This document shows positions 50,964 through 59,602 of a DNA stretch of 64,000 nucleotides, in pieces; position 1 is the stretch's first letter, and each line of letters begins with the position of its first letter. The notes below the pieces were generated by a model. That model was not told the origin of the DNA, ran no database searches, and was given only the letters and a program-made list of their open reading frames with translations. The position numbers were made by a program, and so were the translations under genes. The stretch covers positions 434,001 to 498,000 of the forward strand of contig NZ_ML142848.1 of NCBI RefSeq assembly GCF_004138485.1, written 5' to 3'. The stretch comes from Peristeroidobacter soli. GTDB taxonomy: Bacteria > Pseudomonadota > Gammaproteobacteria > Steroidobacterales > Steroidobacteraceae.

Positions 50964-52868
50964 ATGATCGCTGTCGGAAAAATTCCTATATCTACCGGGC
51001 GAGATGCACTGACTAGCGTGTTAGCGGATGACTCCTTCGTGCAGCATTTGGCCTTGCAGTATGCAGAGCCTGTCGCTGTCACCAGCCTTGCCGGCTCCCT
51101 CATGTTCATCAATCCCGCCTTCGCCGCGTTGTGCGATGAGCCTGCGGACGCACCTTTGGTCGGTACCAACGTGGTCACAGCCAGTGGCAGACGAATCGAA
51201 TCGTCGCTATTGGACGCAGCACTGAAGTCCGACGTCCACCAACAGATCCACTGGCCCTCCGCGCGTCGAACATCGCGAGACTTCGTCTGCACGGTTCGCT
51301 GTGTCCGCGAAGACGACGTTCCGTTGTGCCTCGTAGTGACATTGCACGACATCGACGCTCTGGTAGCCGACCGCAGCCGCGAGCGGGTCGATCTCGACAG
51401 CCTGTGCGAGGCGAGCGGGCTCATCGCCGCGTGCTCATGGCAACTGCGCCTGGATGAACCGTCGGCGAAGATCTGTTGGTCGCCGCAGGCCGGAGCGGTA
51501 CTCGGCATCGGCACGGCGTCGCCACCGACAGACCTTGCCGCGTTTCTGCGCTTGATTCCGCCCGAAGACCGCGTCCATGTAAATCATGCGATCGCCGGCG
51601 CTATCGAGCAGTCCGGCGGCTACGAGGTGCAATACCGCCTGCGCTCGATGGACGGCTCGTTACATACGATGATCGGTTTGGGCAAAGTGGTCGAGGCGGC
51701 GGACGGCTCGCGGCGTCTCATCGCGCTGGAGCTCGACACAGCCCGCAGTAACATCGCCGGCGGCGGCAGCGTTTTTCAGGAGCGTCTGTTGTCGGCTGTG
51801 CTCGCCGGCACCGACCAGCCGATCTGTGTGCTCGATCGCCAGCTGCGCTATAGCCATTTCAATGCCGCCTATGCCGCACTCATCTCGGCCACGCAAGGCA
51901 TCGCGGTGACCAACGGCATGCCCTCGCTCGACTCGATCCAGGACGTGGCGCGTCGCCGCCGGCTCGGCGCGACCTTGAGCCGCACGCTGAAGGGCGAGCG
52001 GCTGATCGAAACCATGGAGTTCGAATATCCCGAATCGCACGCGCGCCAATGGATCGATTTCTCCTTCAGTCCGCTGCTGAGCGCCGATGGCCGCGTCGAC
52101 GGGATCGTCGCCTGCGGCCAGGATGTGTCGGCCGCCAGGAACGCGGAACGCCGCCGGCGCCGCTTCAACGAAGAGTTGCAGCGACAGGTGAAATTGCAGA
52201 CGGAGAAGCTCGACAACGCGGCGTGGGGATTGAACGCGGTGCTCGCCCCGGCGGTCGACGCATTCGACACGCCACTGCAACGGCTGGGAACCGCGATCGA
52301 GATCCTGCAACAGCCGATGAACGAAATCGTTTCGCGGCCCGCCGAACCGGTTCTGCGCGACGCCGCGCGGGCCACGGACGAGATCGCGGATCTGGTCCGC
52401 GGACTGTCGGACCTGCCACTGGTCGCGACTTGTGAATTGAAAATGGAGCAGATCGACATGAACCGACTGTTTCAGGAGTGCCTGCAAGCGGAGCTCGAGC
52501 GGACCGCCGGCCGGCAGGTCGAGCTCGATATCGCAGCGTTGCCGCCGCTGCGCACCGATCGGAAGCTGATACAACTGGTCGTGCGCCATCTCCTCGGCGC
52601 TGTCATCAAGGCGACGCCGGCTCGCGTCGGCGTGCTCGCCGCGGCTACAGGAGACGAACTGGTGTGGACGATTACCAACGGCACCGGTTTCACGCAGCCG
52701 CCGGCCCGATCTTCCGAGGATGGGCTGGAAACCTTTGGAGAAAATCCGGCTGACAGGCTGTCGCTCGCGATCGTCCGCGGCGCCGTGCGCTGTCTCGGTG
52801 GCCGGGTGTGGGCCGAGGGCGACGCCGATCGCAGCGTTGCACTCCACTTCGTCATCGCCGGGGAGTAG
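50964..52868 (+). CDS. PAS-domain histidine-kinase-like protein lacking phospho-acceptor His
   Basis: The 634-residue soluble protein has PAS-like domains at about 30-130, 150-265 (EVQYRLRSMDGSLHTMIG) and 275-395 (QPICVLDRQLRYSHFNAAYA), then a kinase-like helix pair and ATPase-like domain. Where active kinases have SHDLRTPL, this one reads VDAFDTPL, so His is replaced by Asp. In the N-box HLLGAVIKAT replaces LLGNAIKFT, so the Asn is also gone. It may be a pseudokinase that senses or scaffolds. The MarR gene follows after 5 nt. Confidence 0.8.
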   Translation: MIAVGKIPISTGRDALTSVLADDSFVQHLALQYAEPVAVTSLAGSLMFINPAFAALCDEPADAPLVGTNVVTASGRRIESSLLDAALKSDVHQQIHWPSARRTSRDFVCTVRCVREDDVPLCLVVTLHDIDALVADRSRERVDLDSLCEASGLIAACSWQLRLDEPSAKICWSPQAGAVLGIGTASPPTDLAAFLRLIPPEDRVHVNHAIAGAIEQSGGYEVQYRLRSMDGSLHTMIGLGKVVEAADGSRRLIALELDTARSNIAGGGSVFQERLLSAVLAGTDQPICVLDRQLRYSHFNAAYAALISATQGIAVTNGMPSLDSIQDVARRRRLGATLSRTLKGERLIETMEFEYPESHARQWIDFSFSPLLSADGRVDGIVACGQDVSAARNAERRRRRFNEELQRQVKLQTEKLDNAAWGLNAVLAPAVDAFDTPLQRLGTAIEILQQPMNEIVSRPAEPVLRDAARATDEIADLVRGLSDLPLVATCELKMEQIDMNRLFQECLQAELERTAGRQVELDIAALPPLRTDRKLIQLVVRHLLGAVIKATPARVGVLAAATGDELVWTITNGTGFTQPPARSSEDGLETFGENPADRLSLAIVRGAVRCLGGRVWAEGDADRSVALHFVIAGE

Positions 52869-52873
52869 CGATC

Positions 52874-53356
52874 ATGGATGCGTCCGGCACAATGTCTGCC
52901 GACTTGTCATCGGATTGCGAGAGGTTGGCCGCCGACGCCCTGGATACCGACATTCTCGGCACCAGTCTCGACTTCGCCATGCATGGTGCGATGGCCGTAC
53001 TGCGTCGTGACCTGCTGGCGCAGCTCGGTGCGGTACGACCGGTGGTCTTCAACCTGCTGGCGCTGGTCGGCGCCAATCCCGGCATCTTGCAGACACAACT
53101 GGCCGACGCACTGCTGCTCGATCGCGGCTCGGCGGCGAGCCTGGTCAAGAAGCTGCAGCAGTGGCGATGGGTGGAGCACCGGGTGCGCGAAGCCGATCGG
53201 CGCTGCAAAGGACTGTATCTGTCCGTGACCGGCGCACGCACGCTGCGACACCTGAAAAGTCAGTTCCAGAAACATACAGCGCGTTTCCATTCGCGGTTCA
53301 CTCCGGACGAACACCGGCAGTTGCTGGAATTCCTTCAGCGGATCGCGCGGCAATGA
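52874..53356 (+). CDS. MarR-family transcriptional regulator
   Basis: The 160-residue product has the MarR winged helix: LLALVGANPGILQTQLADAL, RGSAASLVKKLQQWRWVEHR and a wing READRRCKGLYLSVTGAR, flanked by dimer helices. GGGGAG before ATG 52874 serves as ribosome site, within the end of the kinase-like gene. The two are probably co-transcribed. The ligand is unknown. It converges on selD with a 4-nt gap. Confidence 0.9.
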   Translation: MDASGTMSADLSSDCERLAADALDTDILGTSLDFAMHGAMAVLRRDLLAQLGAVRPVVFNLLALVGANPGILQTQLADALLLDRGSAASLVKKLQQWRWVEHRVREADRRCKGLYLSVTGARTLRHLKSQFQKHTARFHSRFTPDEHRQLLEFLQRIARQ

Positions 53357-53360
53357 ACGA

Positions 53361-54416
53361 CTAACCGACGGTCAGCGTCGGCCGGGCACGGTCCGCCGCG
53401 ACCGAGCCGATCTTCGCTGCGTGCTCGAAACCATGGCGTCGAAACACGTCGAGCACTTCTTCCACAGCGGCAGGCAGGCACGCCACCAGCAGTCCGCCGC
53501 TGGTTTGCGGATCGCTGAGCAACGCTTGGTCTTCAGCTGCAAATGTCGGGGGAAGCGCAACTTCGGCGCCATAGCCCGACCAGTTGCGGCCAGACGCGCC
53601 CGTGACAAAACCTTGCGTCGCCAGCGCACGCACGCCCTTGAGCAAAGGCACCGCCGACCACTCAATCTGTACGTCGCACCGCGCGCCTCGTGCCAACTCC
53701 AGCGTATGACCGGCGAGGCCAAACCCCGTTACGTCAGTCAGTGCATGCACGCCCGCGAGCGCCGCGAGATCCGGGCCCGGCGTATTCAGCTTGGTCGTGG
53801 TTGCCATCATTTGCTCATATCCCGCCGCATCCAGCGCTCCCTTCTTGAGCGCAGCCGACAACACACCGACACCGAGCGGCTTGCCGAGCACCAGCACATC
53901 GCCGGGCCGAGCATCGGCGTTTCGTTTGATGCGATCGGGGTGCGCGATTCCCAGCGCCACCAATCCGTAGATGGGCTCGACAGAATCGATGCTATGCCCG
54001 CCGGCAATCGGAATGCCGGCGTCCCGGCACACCGACGCACCGCCCTCGAGAATTCGCCCGATCGTGGCTGGCGACAGCACATTGATCGGCATGCCTACGA
54101 TGGCCAGCGCCAGAATGGGCCGCCCGCCCATCGCATAAACGTCGCTGATCGCATTGGTCGCGGCGATCCGGCCGAAGTCGTGCGGATCGTCGACGATGGG
54201 CATGAAGAAATCGGTCGTCGCGATCAGCGCCTGCTGGTCGTTGAGTCGATAGACGGCGGCATCGTCGGAGGTTTCCATGCCGACCATCAGCTCCGGCGGA
54301 ATCGGCAGCGCCGACGTGCCTTTGAGAATCTGCGACAACAGTCCCGGTGCGATCTTGCAGCCACAGCCGCCACCGTGAGACAAAGAACTGAGGCGGGGTT
54401 CAGCGGATTGATTCAT
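53361..54416 (-). CDS. selD: Selenide, water dikinase (selenophosphate synthetase)
   Basis: The 351-residue enzyme makes selenophosphate from selenide and ATP. The active-site motif GGGCGCK is present near residues 15-21 (Cys18, Lys21), with Cys, not Sec. TSDDAAVYRL, IATTDFFMPIVDDPHDFGRIA and GGHSIDS also match SelD. ATG 54416 is used; a GTG 9 nt earlier overlaps the selA stop. It follows selA on the same strand. As selB is broken here, its product may now serve only tRNA selenouridine or another selenium route, encoded elsewhere if at all. Confidence 0.93.
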   Translation of the reverse strand: MNQSAEPRLSSLSHGGGCGCKIAPGLLSQILKGTSALPIPPELMVGMETSDDAAVYRLNDQQALIATTDFFMPIVDDPHDFGRIAATNAISDVYAMGGRPILALAIVGMPINVLSPATIGRILEGGASVCRDAGIPIAGGHSIDSVEPIYGLVALGIAHPDRIKRNADARPGDVLVLGKPLGVGVLSAALKKGALDAAGYEQMMATTTKLNTPGPDLAALAGVHALTDVTGFGLAGHTLELARGARCDVQIEWSAVPLLKGVRALATQGFVTGASGRNWSGYGAEVALPPTFAAEDQALLSDPQTSGGLLVACLPAAVEEVLDVFRRHGFEHAAKIGSVAADRARPTLTVG

Positions 54417-54421
54417 GAGGA

Positions 54422-55819
54422 TCACTTCGCGGCAAGCCGATCGAGTTGTGCGAGGAAGCCCGGCTCGTCTTCCAGACAGCGCAGATCGAGCACCAGCGCG
54501 TCATCTGCGATTCGTCCGATGACCGGCGTCGGCAACTTGCGTAACGCGGCAGCCAGACGCCGCAATGCCGAACCGGCTTTGGCGCTGGTGGGACGACATG
54601 TCAGCGCCATGCTCGGAATGATTTCGACGGGCAATGAACCGCTGCCCACCTGGCTCGCAACCGGCGCCACAGTCACTTGCCATTGATCTCCGAGTGCGGC
54701 GGCAAGATGTGGCAACAGTCGATTCGCAAGCGCTTCGATGTCGGTGACCGGACGCGTCAACAAGCGCAGCGTTGGCAGCTCCTTAGCCAACAGATCAGGC
54801 GTGCGATACGCAAGCAAGGTTCCTTCGAGCGCGGCCAGGACCGGCTTCGACACACGCAGCGCACGCTTCAATGGATGACGTTTGATCTTGTCGATCAACG
54901 CCTTCTTACCCACGATCAGCCCCGCCTGCGGCCCACCGAGCAGTTTGTCGCCACTGAATGTCACAACGTCGGCGCCACTGGCGATCGTCTCACGCACCAC
55001 AGGCTCCTTCGGCAGACCGTACGCAGCCAGGTCGATCAGACTGCCGGCACCGAGATCCATGATGAAGGGCAACTGGTGCTCGTGCGCGATGCGCGCGACC
55101 TCGGGCTCCGCAACATCGGCAACAAATCCACTGATCTTGTAGTTGCTCGTGTGGACTTTCATGAGTGCCGCCGTTTTCGGACCGATGGCCTTCTGGTAAT
55201 CGGCGGCGTGCGTTCGATTGGTCGTGCCGACCTCGATCAGTCGAGTATTGGCACTGCGCATGACATCGGGAATCCGGAACGCCCCTCCGATCTCGACCAA
55301 CTCGCCACGAGACAGGATGACCTCGCGCTTCTGCGCCAGTGTCGCGAGCACGAGCAACACCGCCGCCGCATTGTTGTTCACGACCGTCGCCGCTTCGGCC
55401 CCGGTCAACTCGATGAGAATATCCTCGACCAGGTTGTCACGTTCGCCGCGACCGCCGCTGTCGAGATCGAACTCCAGATTGCAGGCTTCACGCATGGCCA
55501 TGGAAGCATGCTCGATGGCTCGCGACGACAGCTGCGTGCGACCCAGGTTCGTGTGAAGCACGGTGCCGGTCAGGTTGAACACGCGGCGCAATCGCGGCGT
55601 GGCGCGCACCATCAACCGATCCTCGACTCGTCGCGATAACTCCTTGTCACTTGGCGACAGATATTCCGACTCGTGCATACGTGCGCGATAATCGTCGAGC
55701 ACCGCTCGGATCGCATCGACCACCGCGCCGCGACCGTAGATTTCGCACAGGGGAGCTACGGTGTCGAAACGCACGACGCGATCGACAGAGGGGAAAGGAC
55801 TGGTCGGCTGACTGGCCAT
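54422..55819 (-). CDS. selA: L-seryl-tRNA(Sec) selenium transferase
   Basis: The 465-residue protein is full length for SelA and shows the PLP lysine in DVVTFSGDKLLGGPQAG, plus LNLGRTQLSSRAIEHA-like and NNNAAAVLLVL family segments. It turns Ser-tRNA(Sec) into Sec-tRNA(Sec). The reading frame is intact. Its start is 45 nt from the divergent selB remnant. selD follows within a few nucleotides, giving a selA-selD operon. Confidence 0.94.
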   Translation of the reverse strand: MASQPTSPFPSVDRVVRFDTVAPLCEIYGRGAVVDAIRAVLDDYRARMHESEYLSPSDKELSRRVEDRLMVRATPRLRRVFNLTGTVLHTNLGRTQLSSRAIEHASMAMREACNLEFDLDSGGRGERDNLVEDILIELTGAEAATVVNNNAAAVLLVLATLAQKREVILSRGELVEIGGAFRIPDVMRSANTRLIEVGTTNRTHAADYQKAIGPKTAALMKVHTSNYKISGFVADVAEPEVARIAHEHQLPFIMDLGAGSLIDLAAYGLPKEPVVRETIASGADVVTFSGDKLLGGPQAGLIVGKKALIDKIKRHPLKRALRVSKPVLAALEGTLLAYRTPDLLAKELPTLRLLTRPVTDIEALANRLLPHLAAALGDQWQVTVAPVASQVGSGSLPVEIIPSMALTCRPTSAKAGSALRRLAAALRKLPTPVIGRIADDALVLDLRCLEDEPGFLAQLDRLAAK

Positions 55820-55864
55820 GGATCGGGGTCCGCGTTGCCCTGGTCCCTATCATATCGAGACCGC

Positions 55865-56323
55865 ATGCTCGTAGCGACCGCAGGTCACATCGATCACGGC
55901 AAAAACTTCGCTGATCCGCGCGCTCACCGGCGTTGAGACGGATCGGCTGCCGGAAGAGCGCGCACGGGGCATTTCCATCGACCTGGGCTTTGCCTACTGG
56001 CGGCCCGACGACGCTCCGATCACCGGCGTCGTGGCAGCGGCGATGTCTGGCGCATCGACGACGAGCGTTTCATGTTGCGCGATCAGGTCGCCGCGCTGGC
56101 TGAACGCGCCGCTGCGCTGGCCCGGGACGTGGGGGGCAAGGGCTTCACCGCTGCCCAATATCGGGATGCAATCGGCATCGGCCGCAATCAAGTGATCCGC
56201 ATTCTCGAATTCTTCGACAGCATCGGCGTCATGCGTCGTGACGGTGACCGCCGCAAAGTGCGGCCCGATTATTTTCTGGTGGTCGGCCAACTGGACAATG
56301 CAGCCCACCCAAATGCACCATAG
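55865..56323 (+). pseudogene. selB: selB remnant: frameshift in the GTPase motif and about 1.4 kb internal deletion
   Basis: The start [13 protein letters not shown] is the SelB GTPase P-loop. Five A's at 55901-55905, one more than needed, shift the frame; on the other side [19 protein letters not shown] and [18 protein letters not shown] continue SelB. Near 56015-56032 it jumps to the SelB C-terminus in another frame ([11 protein letters not shown], then [20 protein letters not shown], stop at 56323), which is the winged-helix part that binds SECIS RNA. SelB is normally about 630 residues, so about 480 are missing. The product cannot deliver Sec-tRNA. An assembly error should be excluded. 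Confidence 0.9.
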
Positions 56324-56327
56324 CCGC

Positions 56328-56421
56328 GGAAGAGAAACATCCCCGGCGGGGTGCCCGGACTTCAAACTCGGAGGAAGGTGCCATGCATCTTCGGCAGGTT
56401 CGACTCCTGCCTCTTCCGCCA
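56328..56421 (+). tRNA. selC: tRNA-Sec (anticodon TCA), with CCA encoded
   Basis: The 94-nt gene has GGAAGAG at the 5' end pairing with CTCTTCC, a 6-bp D stem (CATCCC/GGGGTG), anticodon loop CTTCAAA, a 7-bp extra arm (GAAGGTG with CATCTTC), a T arm GCAGG-TTCGACT-CCTGC and 3' GCCA. The long extra arm and D stem are typical of bacterial tRNA-Sec. The acceptor plus T arm gives only 12 clear pairs, against 13 in Escherichia coli, and the anticodon stem has a mismatch and a G-T pair next to the loop. It may be decaying like selB. Confidence 0.88.
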
Positions 56422-56448
56422 CGTCTTCTCGCCCCTAGGGACGTACTC

Positions 56449-57564
56449 ATGCATCGCCTCGCCCGTCTCGATGAAATTATCGACTCGACTCTCGCGCCGC
56501 TCGCTCAGCGCACCGACGAGGAAGGCCGTTTCCCCCGCGAAGTAATTCATGCACTCGGTGAAGCCGGGCTGCTCGGCCTCACCTTGCCGACGCGTGTACG
56601 CGGCATGGGCCTGGGGCTGCGCGAAGCCACTGAAGTTGTGTCGCGCATCGCGCAAACCTGCCCTTCCACCGCCATGGTGGTATGCATGCATTATTGCGCC
56701 ACCGCCGTAGTGAATCAGTTCGGTACCGACGAACTGCGGGAAGCCATTGCATTGGGCAGACATCTGTCGACGCTCGCGTTCTCCGAAGCTGAGTCGCGCA
56801 GCCACTTCTGGGCACCGGTGAGCACGGCGCGGGCTGAAGGCAACGATGTGGTACTGGATGCGCGCAAGAGCTGGGTCACCTCGGCATTCGAAGCCGACAG
56901 CTATGTCTGGTCGAGCAAACCGTTGGCGGCCGAAGGCGCGAGCACGCTCTGGTTGGTCGATGCGAAGCTGTCTGGTTTGAGTCAGCCTGGCGCATTTGAC
57001 GGTCTCGGCCTGCGCGGCAACGCGTCCACGCCGATTGCTGCTCGAGGCGTGCGCATTCGGACAATCGATCGACTGGGCGACGACGGCAAAGGCTTCGACA
57101 TCATGATGGGCGTCGTGCTGCCGTGGTTTTCAACACTGAGTGCCGCGTGCTCCGTCGGCTTGATGGAGGGCGCGCTCACTCGAGCCATCGCTCACGTCGC
57201 CGGGACCAAACATCAGCATATCGGTACCTCGCTGGCCGATTTGCCGACCATTCGTGCTTACCTCGCACGCGCCCGCATTCGCACTGATTCCGTCAACGCG
57301 TTACTCAGCGATACCGTCGCCGCGATTACCGACAATCGCAGCGATACCATACTTCGCGTTCTGGAAGTCAAAGCGGCCGCTGGCGAAGCCGCACTCGAAG
57401 TTACGGACACGGCAATGCGCGTCTGCGGTGGCGCCGCGTTTCGTGGCGAGGCCGGCATCGAACGATTGTTCCGTGACGCCCGCGCTGCAAGCGTGATGGC
57501 TCCGACGTCCGACGTGCTCTACGATTTCATCGGCAAAGCGATCACCGGCCTGCCGCTGTTCTGA
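56449..57564 (+). CDS. Acyl-CoA dehydrogenase-like flavoprotein
   Basis: The 371-residue product has the acyl-CoA dehydrogenase fold: helical N-terminus with HALGEAGLLGLTLPTRVRGMG, a central beta domain with LAFSEAESRSHFWAPVS, and C-terminal helices with MRVCGGAAFRGEAGIERLFRDARAASVMAPTSDVLYDFIG. The last part is the FAD-binding region. It could be a true dehydrogenase or a monooxygenase of the DszC/SfnC type that shares the fold. ATG 56449 has AGGGACG upstream and begins 27 nt after tRNA-Sec. It opens a tight trio with the next two genes. Confidence 0.85.
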   Translation: MHRLARLDEIIDSTLAPLAQRTDEEGRFPREVIHALGEAGLLGLTLPTRVRGMGLGLREATEVVSRIAQTCPSTAMVVCMHYCATAVVNQFGTDELREAIALGRHLSTLAFSEAESRSHFWAPVSTARAEGNDVVLDARKSWVTSAFEADSYVWSSKPLAAEGASTLWLVDAKLSGLSQPGAFDGLGLRGNASTPIAARGVRIRTIDRLGDDGKGFDIMMGVVLPWFSTLSAACSVGLMEGALTRAIAHVAGTKHQHIGTSLADLPTIRAYLARARIRTDSVNALLSDTVAAITDNRSDTILRVLEVKAAAGEAALEVTDTAMRVCGGAAFRGEAGIERLFRDARAASVMAPTSDVLYDFIGKAITGLPLF

Positions 57565-57573
57565 GGCTCAGCT

Positions 57574-58434
57574 ATGAATCAACCCGATCTCATCATGGGC
57601 GCGGTGGCGTACGCCCCCAAAGTCGTCACCATCTGGGAAGGCTTCAAGACCTGGTTCCAGAAACGCGGCTTGCAGTTCGATTATGTGTTGTATTCGAACT
57701 ATGAAGCGCAGGTCGAAGCGCAGTTCAATGGCTCGATTCATCTGGCCTGGAACTCACCGCTTGCGTGGGTACGTGCGGATCGTATCGCCCGCAGTCTCGG
57801 ACAGTCCGTGCAAGCAGTGGCGATGCGCGATACCGACCGCGACCTTCGCTCAGTGATCGTCACGAGAGCCGACAGTCCCGTGCAGAGCATCGCCGACCTG
57901 CAGGACCGGACGCTCGGTGTCGGCGCGATCGATTCGCCGCAAGCCACGTTGATTCCTTTACATCACTTGCGCTCGGCCGAGGTCGTCGATGGTCGCGATT
58001 TCCAAGTCCGTCGTTTCGACGCGCTGGGCGGCAAGCACGGCGACCACATCGGCGGCGAACGCGACGCCGCCCTCGCATTGTTGCGAGGTGAGATCGACGC
58101 GGCCTGCATGATCGACGGCAACCTCCTCGCCTTCGGGCTCGACGGCACCCTGCCCGCCGGCAGCACGCGCGTGATCTCACAGACCAGGCCTTACGATCAT
58201 TGCAACTTCACCACCAGCCCCGACGCCCCGGCCTACGCGATCTCACAGTTCGTCGATCTGCTGCTGTCGATGCGTTGGGACGATCCAAAGGTGCGCCCGC
58301 TGCTCGAACTGGAAGGTTTGAAACAATGGCTGCCGGGACGAACCAGCGGCTACGCCGCGCTCGAGCGCGCAGTCGACGAAGACAACTTCTATGGACCCGA
58401 CGGCAGCATCCGCAACGCCGAGTATCGATACTGA
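57574..58434 (+). CDS. PhnD/SsuA-like substrate-binding protein without signal peptide
   Basis: The 286-residue product resembles phosphonate/sulfonate periplasmic binding proteins: FDYVLYSNYEAQVEAQFNGSIHLAWNSPLAWV, SPVQSIADLQDRTLGVGAIDSPQATLIPL, and LRGEIDAACMIDGNLL. It has no signal peptide and no ABC permease or ATPase nearby, so a cytoplasmic sensor or enzyme-partner role is more likely than transport. It starts 9 nt after the flavoprotein gene and overlaps the next gene by 44 nt. Confidence 0.75.
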   Translation: MNQPDLIMGAVAYAPKVVTIWEGFKTWFQKRGLQFDYVLYSNYEAQVEAQFNGSIHLAWNSPLAWVRADRIARSLGQSVQAVAMRDTDRDLRSVIVTRADSPVQSIADLQDRTLGVGAIDSPQATLIPLHHLRSAEVVDGRDFQVRRFDALGGKHGDHIGGERDAALALLRGEIDAACMIDGNLLAFGLDGTLPAGSTRVISQTRPYDHCNFTTSPDAPAYAISQFVDLLLSMRWDDPKVRPLLELEGLKQWLPGRTSGYAALERAVDEDNFYGPDGSIRNAEYRY

Positions 58435-59602
58435 AGCGCTCGGCCTGGACGAAGGCGCCCTGCTCCTCGTCCGCCGCGCTTTGGCGCAAGTGCCGGTTGG
58501 TGGCAATCTGCTCGCTCGCGGTCGCGCGCCGAATTGGGAATTGCATCTGACCGCGTGGTGTCGTCAGCAAGGCCATGCGATCCAGACATCGGCGCTATCC
58601 GATGGAGTTTGTGAGGCGATCGTCACACGCGGCCCGTGGGCGGAAGGCCGCTGGCGCGACGCGCTGACTGCAGGTCAGAGCCAATTGCCCGCGCCATCGG
58701 CCAAGCCCGAGTGGGGGCTGGCGGCACGCGGCGCCACGGTTGAAGCCGGCAGTCCGGCATTCAACTTCACCCTGAGCAATCGCGACGAACTGTGGGCCAC
58801 GACGGCCGATGAGATCTACGCCCAAGGCGTCGCGGCTCAATGGGATCCGCAAACCGCCATCGATTGGGATACGCCGTTCGAAATCGATCCCGAGATCGAA
58901 GCCGCCGTCGTTCAAGTCATGACATTCCTGGTCGAGAACGAGAATGCGGCGCTCATCGTGCCTGCGCGGCATCTCGGTCAGCTCCATCCGCACTATCGCG
59001 AAGTACAGCAGGTGCTCGCGCTCCAATGTGCCGACGAAGCACGACACGTTGAAGTCTTCACGCGCCGTCTCGGCATGCGCGGACGGCAGCCGATGCTGTC
59101 GACAGCCGGCGGTCAGGCCTCACTGCGCACGTTGTTACAGGCGCCCGACTTTTCCTCCGCGACCTTTCTGCTGTCGGTGCTCGGCGAAGGCACGTTCGTG
59201 AACCTGCTCAGCTTCCTCCATGAGTACGGGCCCGACCCAGTGACGCGTCAGATCTGCCGGCTCGCCGCGCGCGACGAAGCGCGTCACGTCGCCTTCGGCA
59301 TGGCGCATTTGAAGTATCGACTCTCGGTCGAACCCGACTATCTGGCCCGGCTGCAGAACGCCATCGAACAGCGCCACGAAGCGCTGGCGCCTACGTCGGG
59401 CTTGAATGAAGAAGTCTTCGACGCCTTGATTCTGATCGCCGCCGGCTCCCTCACGCCAGCCGCAATCGCACGCGGATACGCAGCCGTTCAACGACTCAAA
59501 CTCGACATGGCCGCGGGCCGCAAATCCCGGTTGTTACATCTGGGATTTCCGGCCGATCAGGCCCAACGCCTCGCGGACCTGCACACCCGCAATTTCATGT
59601 GA
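58391..59602 (+). CDS. Ferritin-like diiron protein with a TusA-like N-terminal part
   Basis: The 403-residue product has an N-terminal segment (about 15-75) that looks like a TusA-type domain but lacks the Cys-Pro motif, then a ferritin-like four-helix region (about 150-340) with two iron-ligand motifs, CADEARHVEVF and ARDEARHVAFGMAH, and Glu residues in FLVENENAAL and VLGEGTFVNLLSF. Such diiron proteins act as oxygenases or oxidases. Its start overlaps the previous gene by 44 nt, so the trio is co-translated. The reaction is unknown. Confidence 0.7.
   Translation: MDPTAASATPSIDTEALGLDEGALLLVRRALAQVPVGGNLLARGRAPNWELHLTAWCRQQGHAIQTSALSDGVCEAIVTRGPWAEGRWRDALTAGQSQLPAPSAKPEWGLAARGATVEAGSPAFNFTLSNRDELWATTADEIYAQGVAAQWDPQTAIDWDTPFEIDPEIEAAVVQVMTFLVENENAALIVPARHLGQLHPHYREVQQVLALQCADEARHVEVFTRRLGMRGRQPMLSTAGGQASLRTLLQAPDFSSATFLLSVLGEGTFVNLLSFLHEYGPDPVTRQICRLAARDEARHVAFGMAHLKYRLSVEPDYLARLQNAIEQRHEALAPTSGLNEEVFDALILIAAGSLTPAAIARGYAAVQRLKLDMAAGRKSRLLHLGFPADQAQRLADLHTRNFM

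Noticed and set aside
55994-56422. Minus-strand frame across the selB remnant and tRNA
   Set aside because: It covers a tRNA gene and the recognisable selB C-terminus on the other strand, so it is not a real gene.
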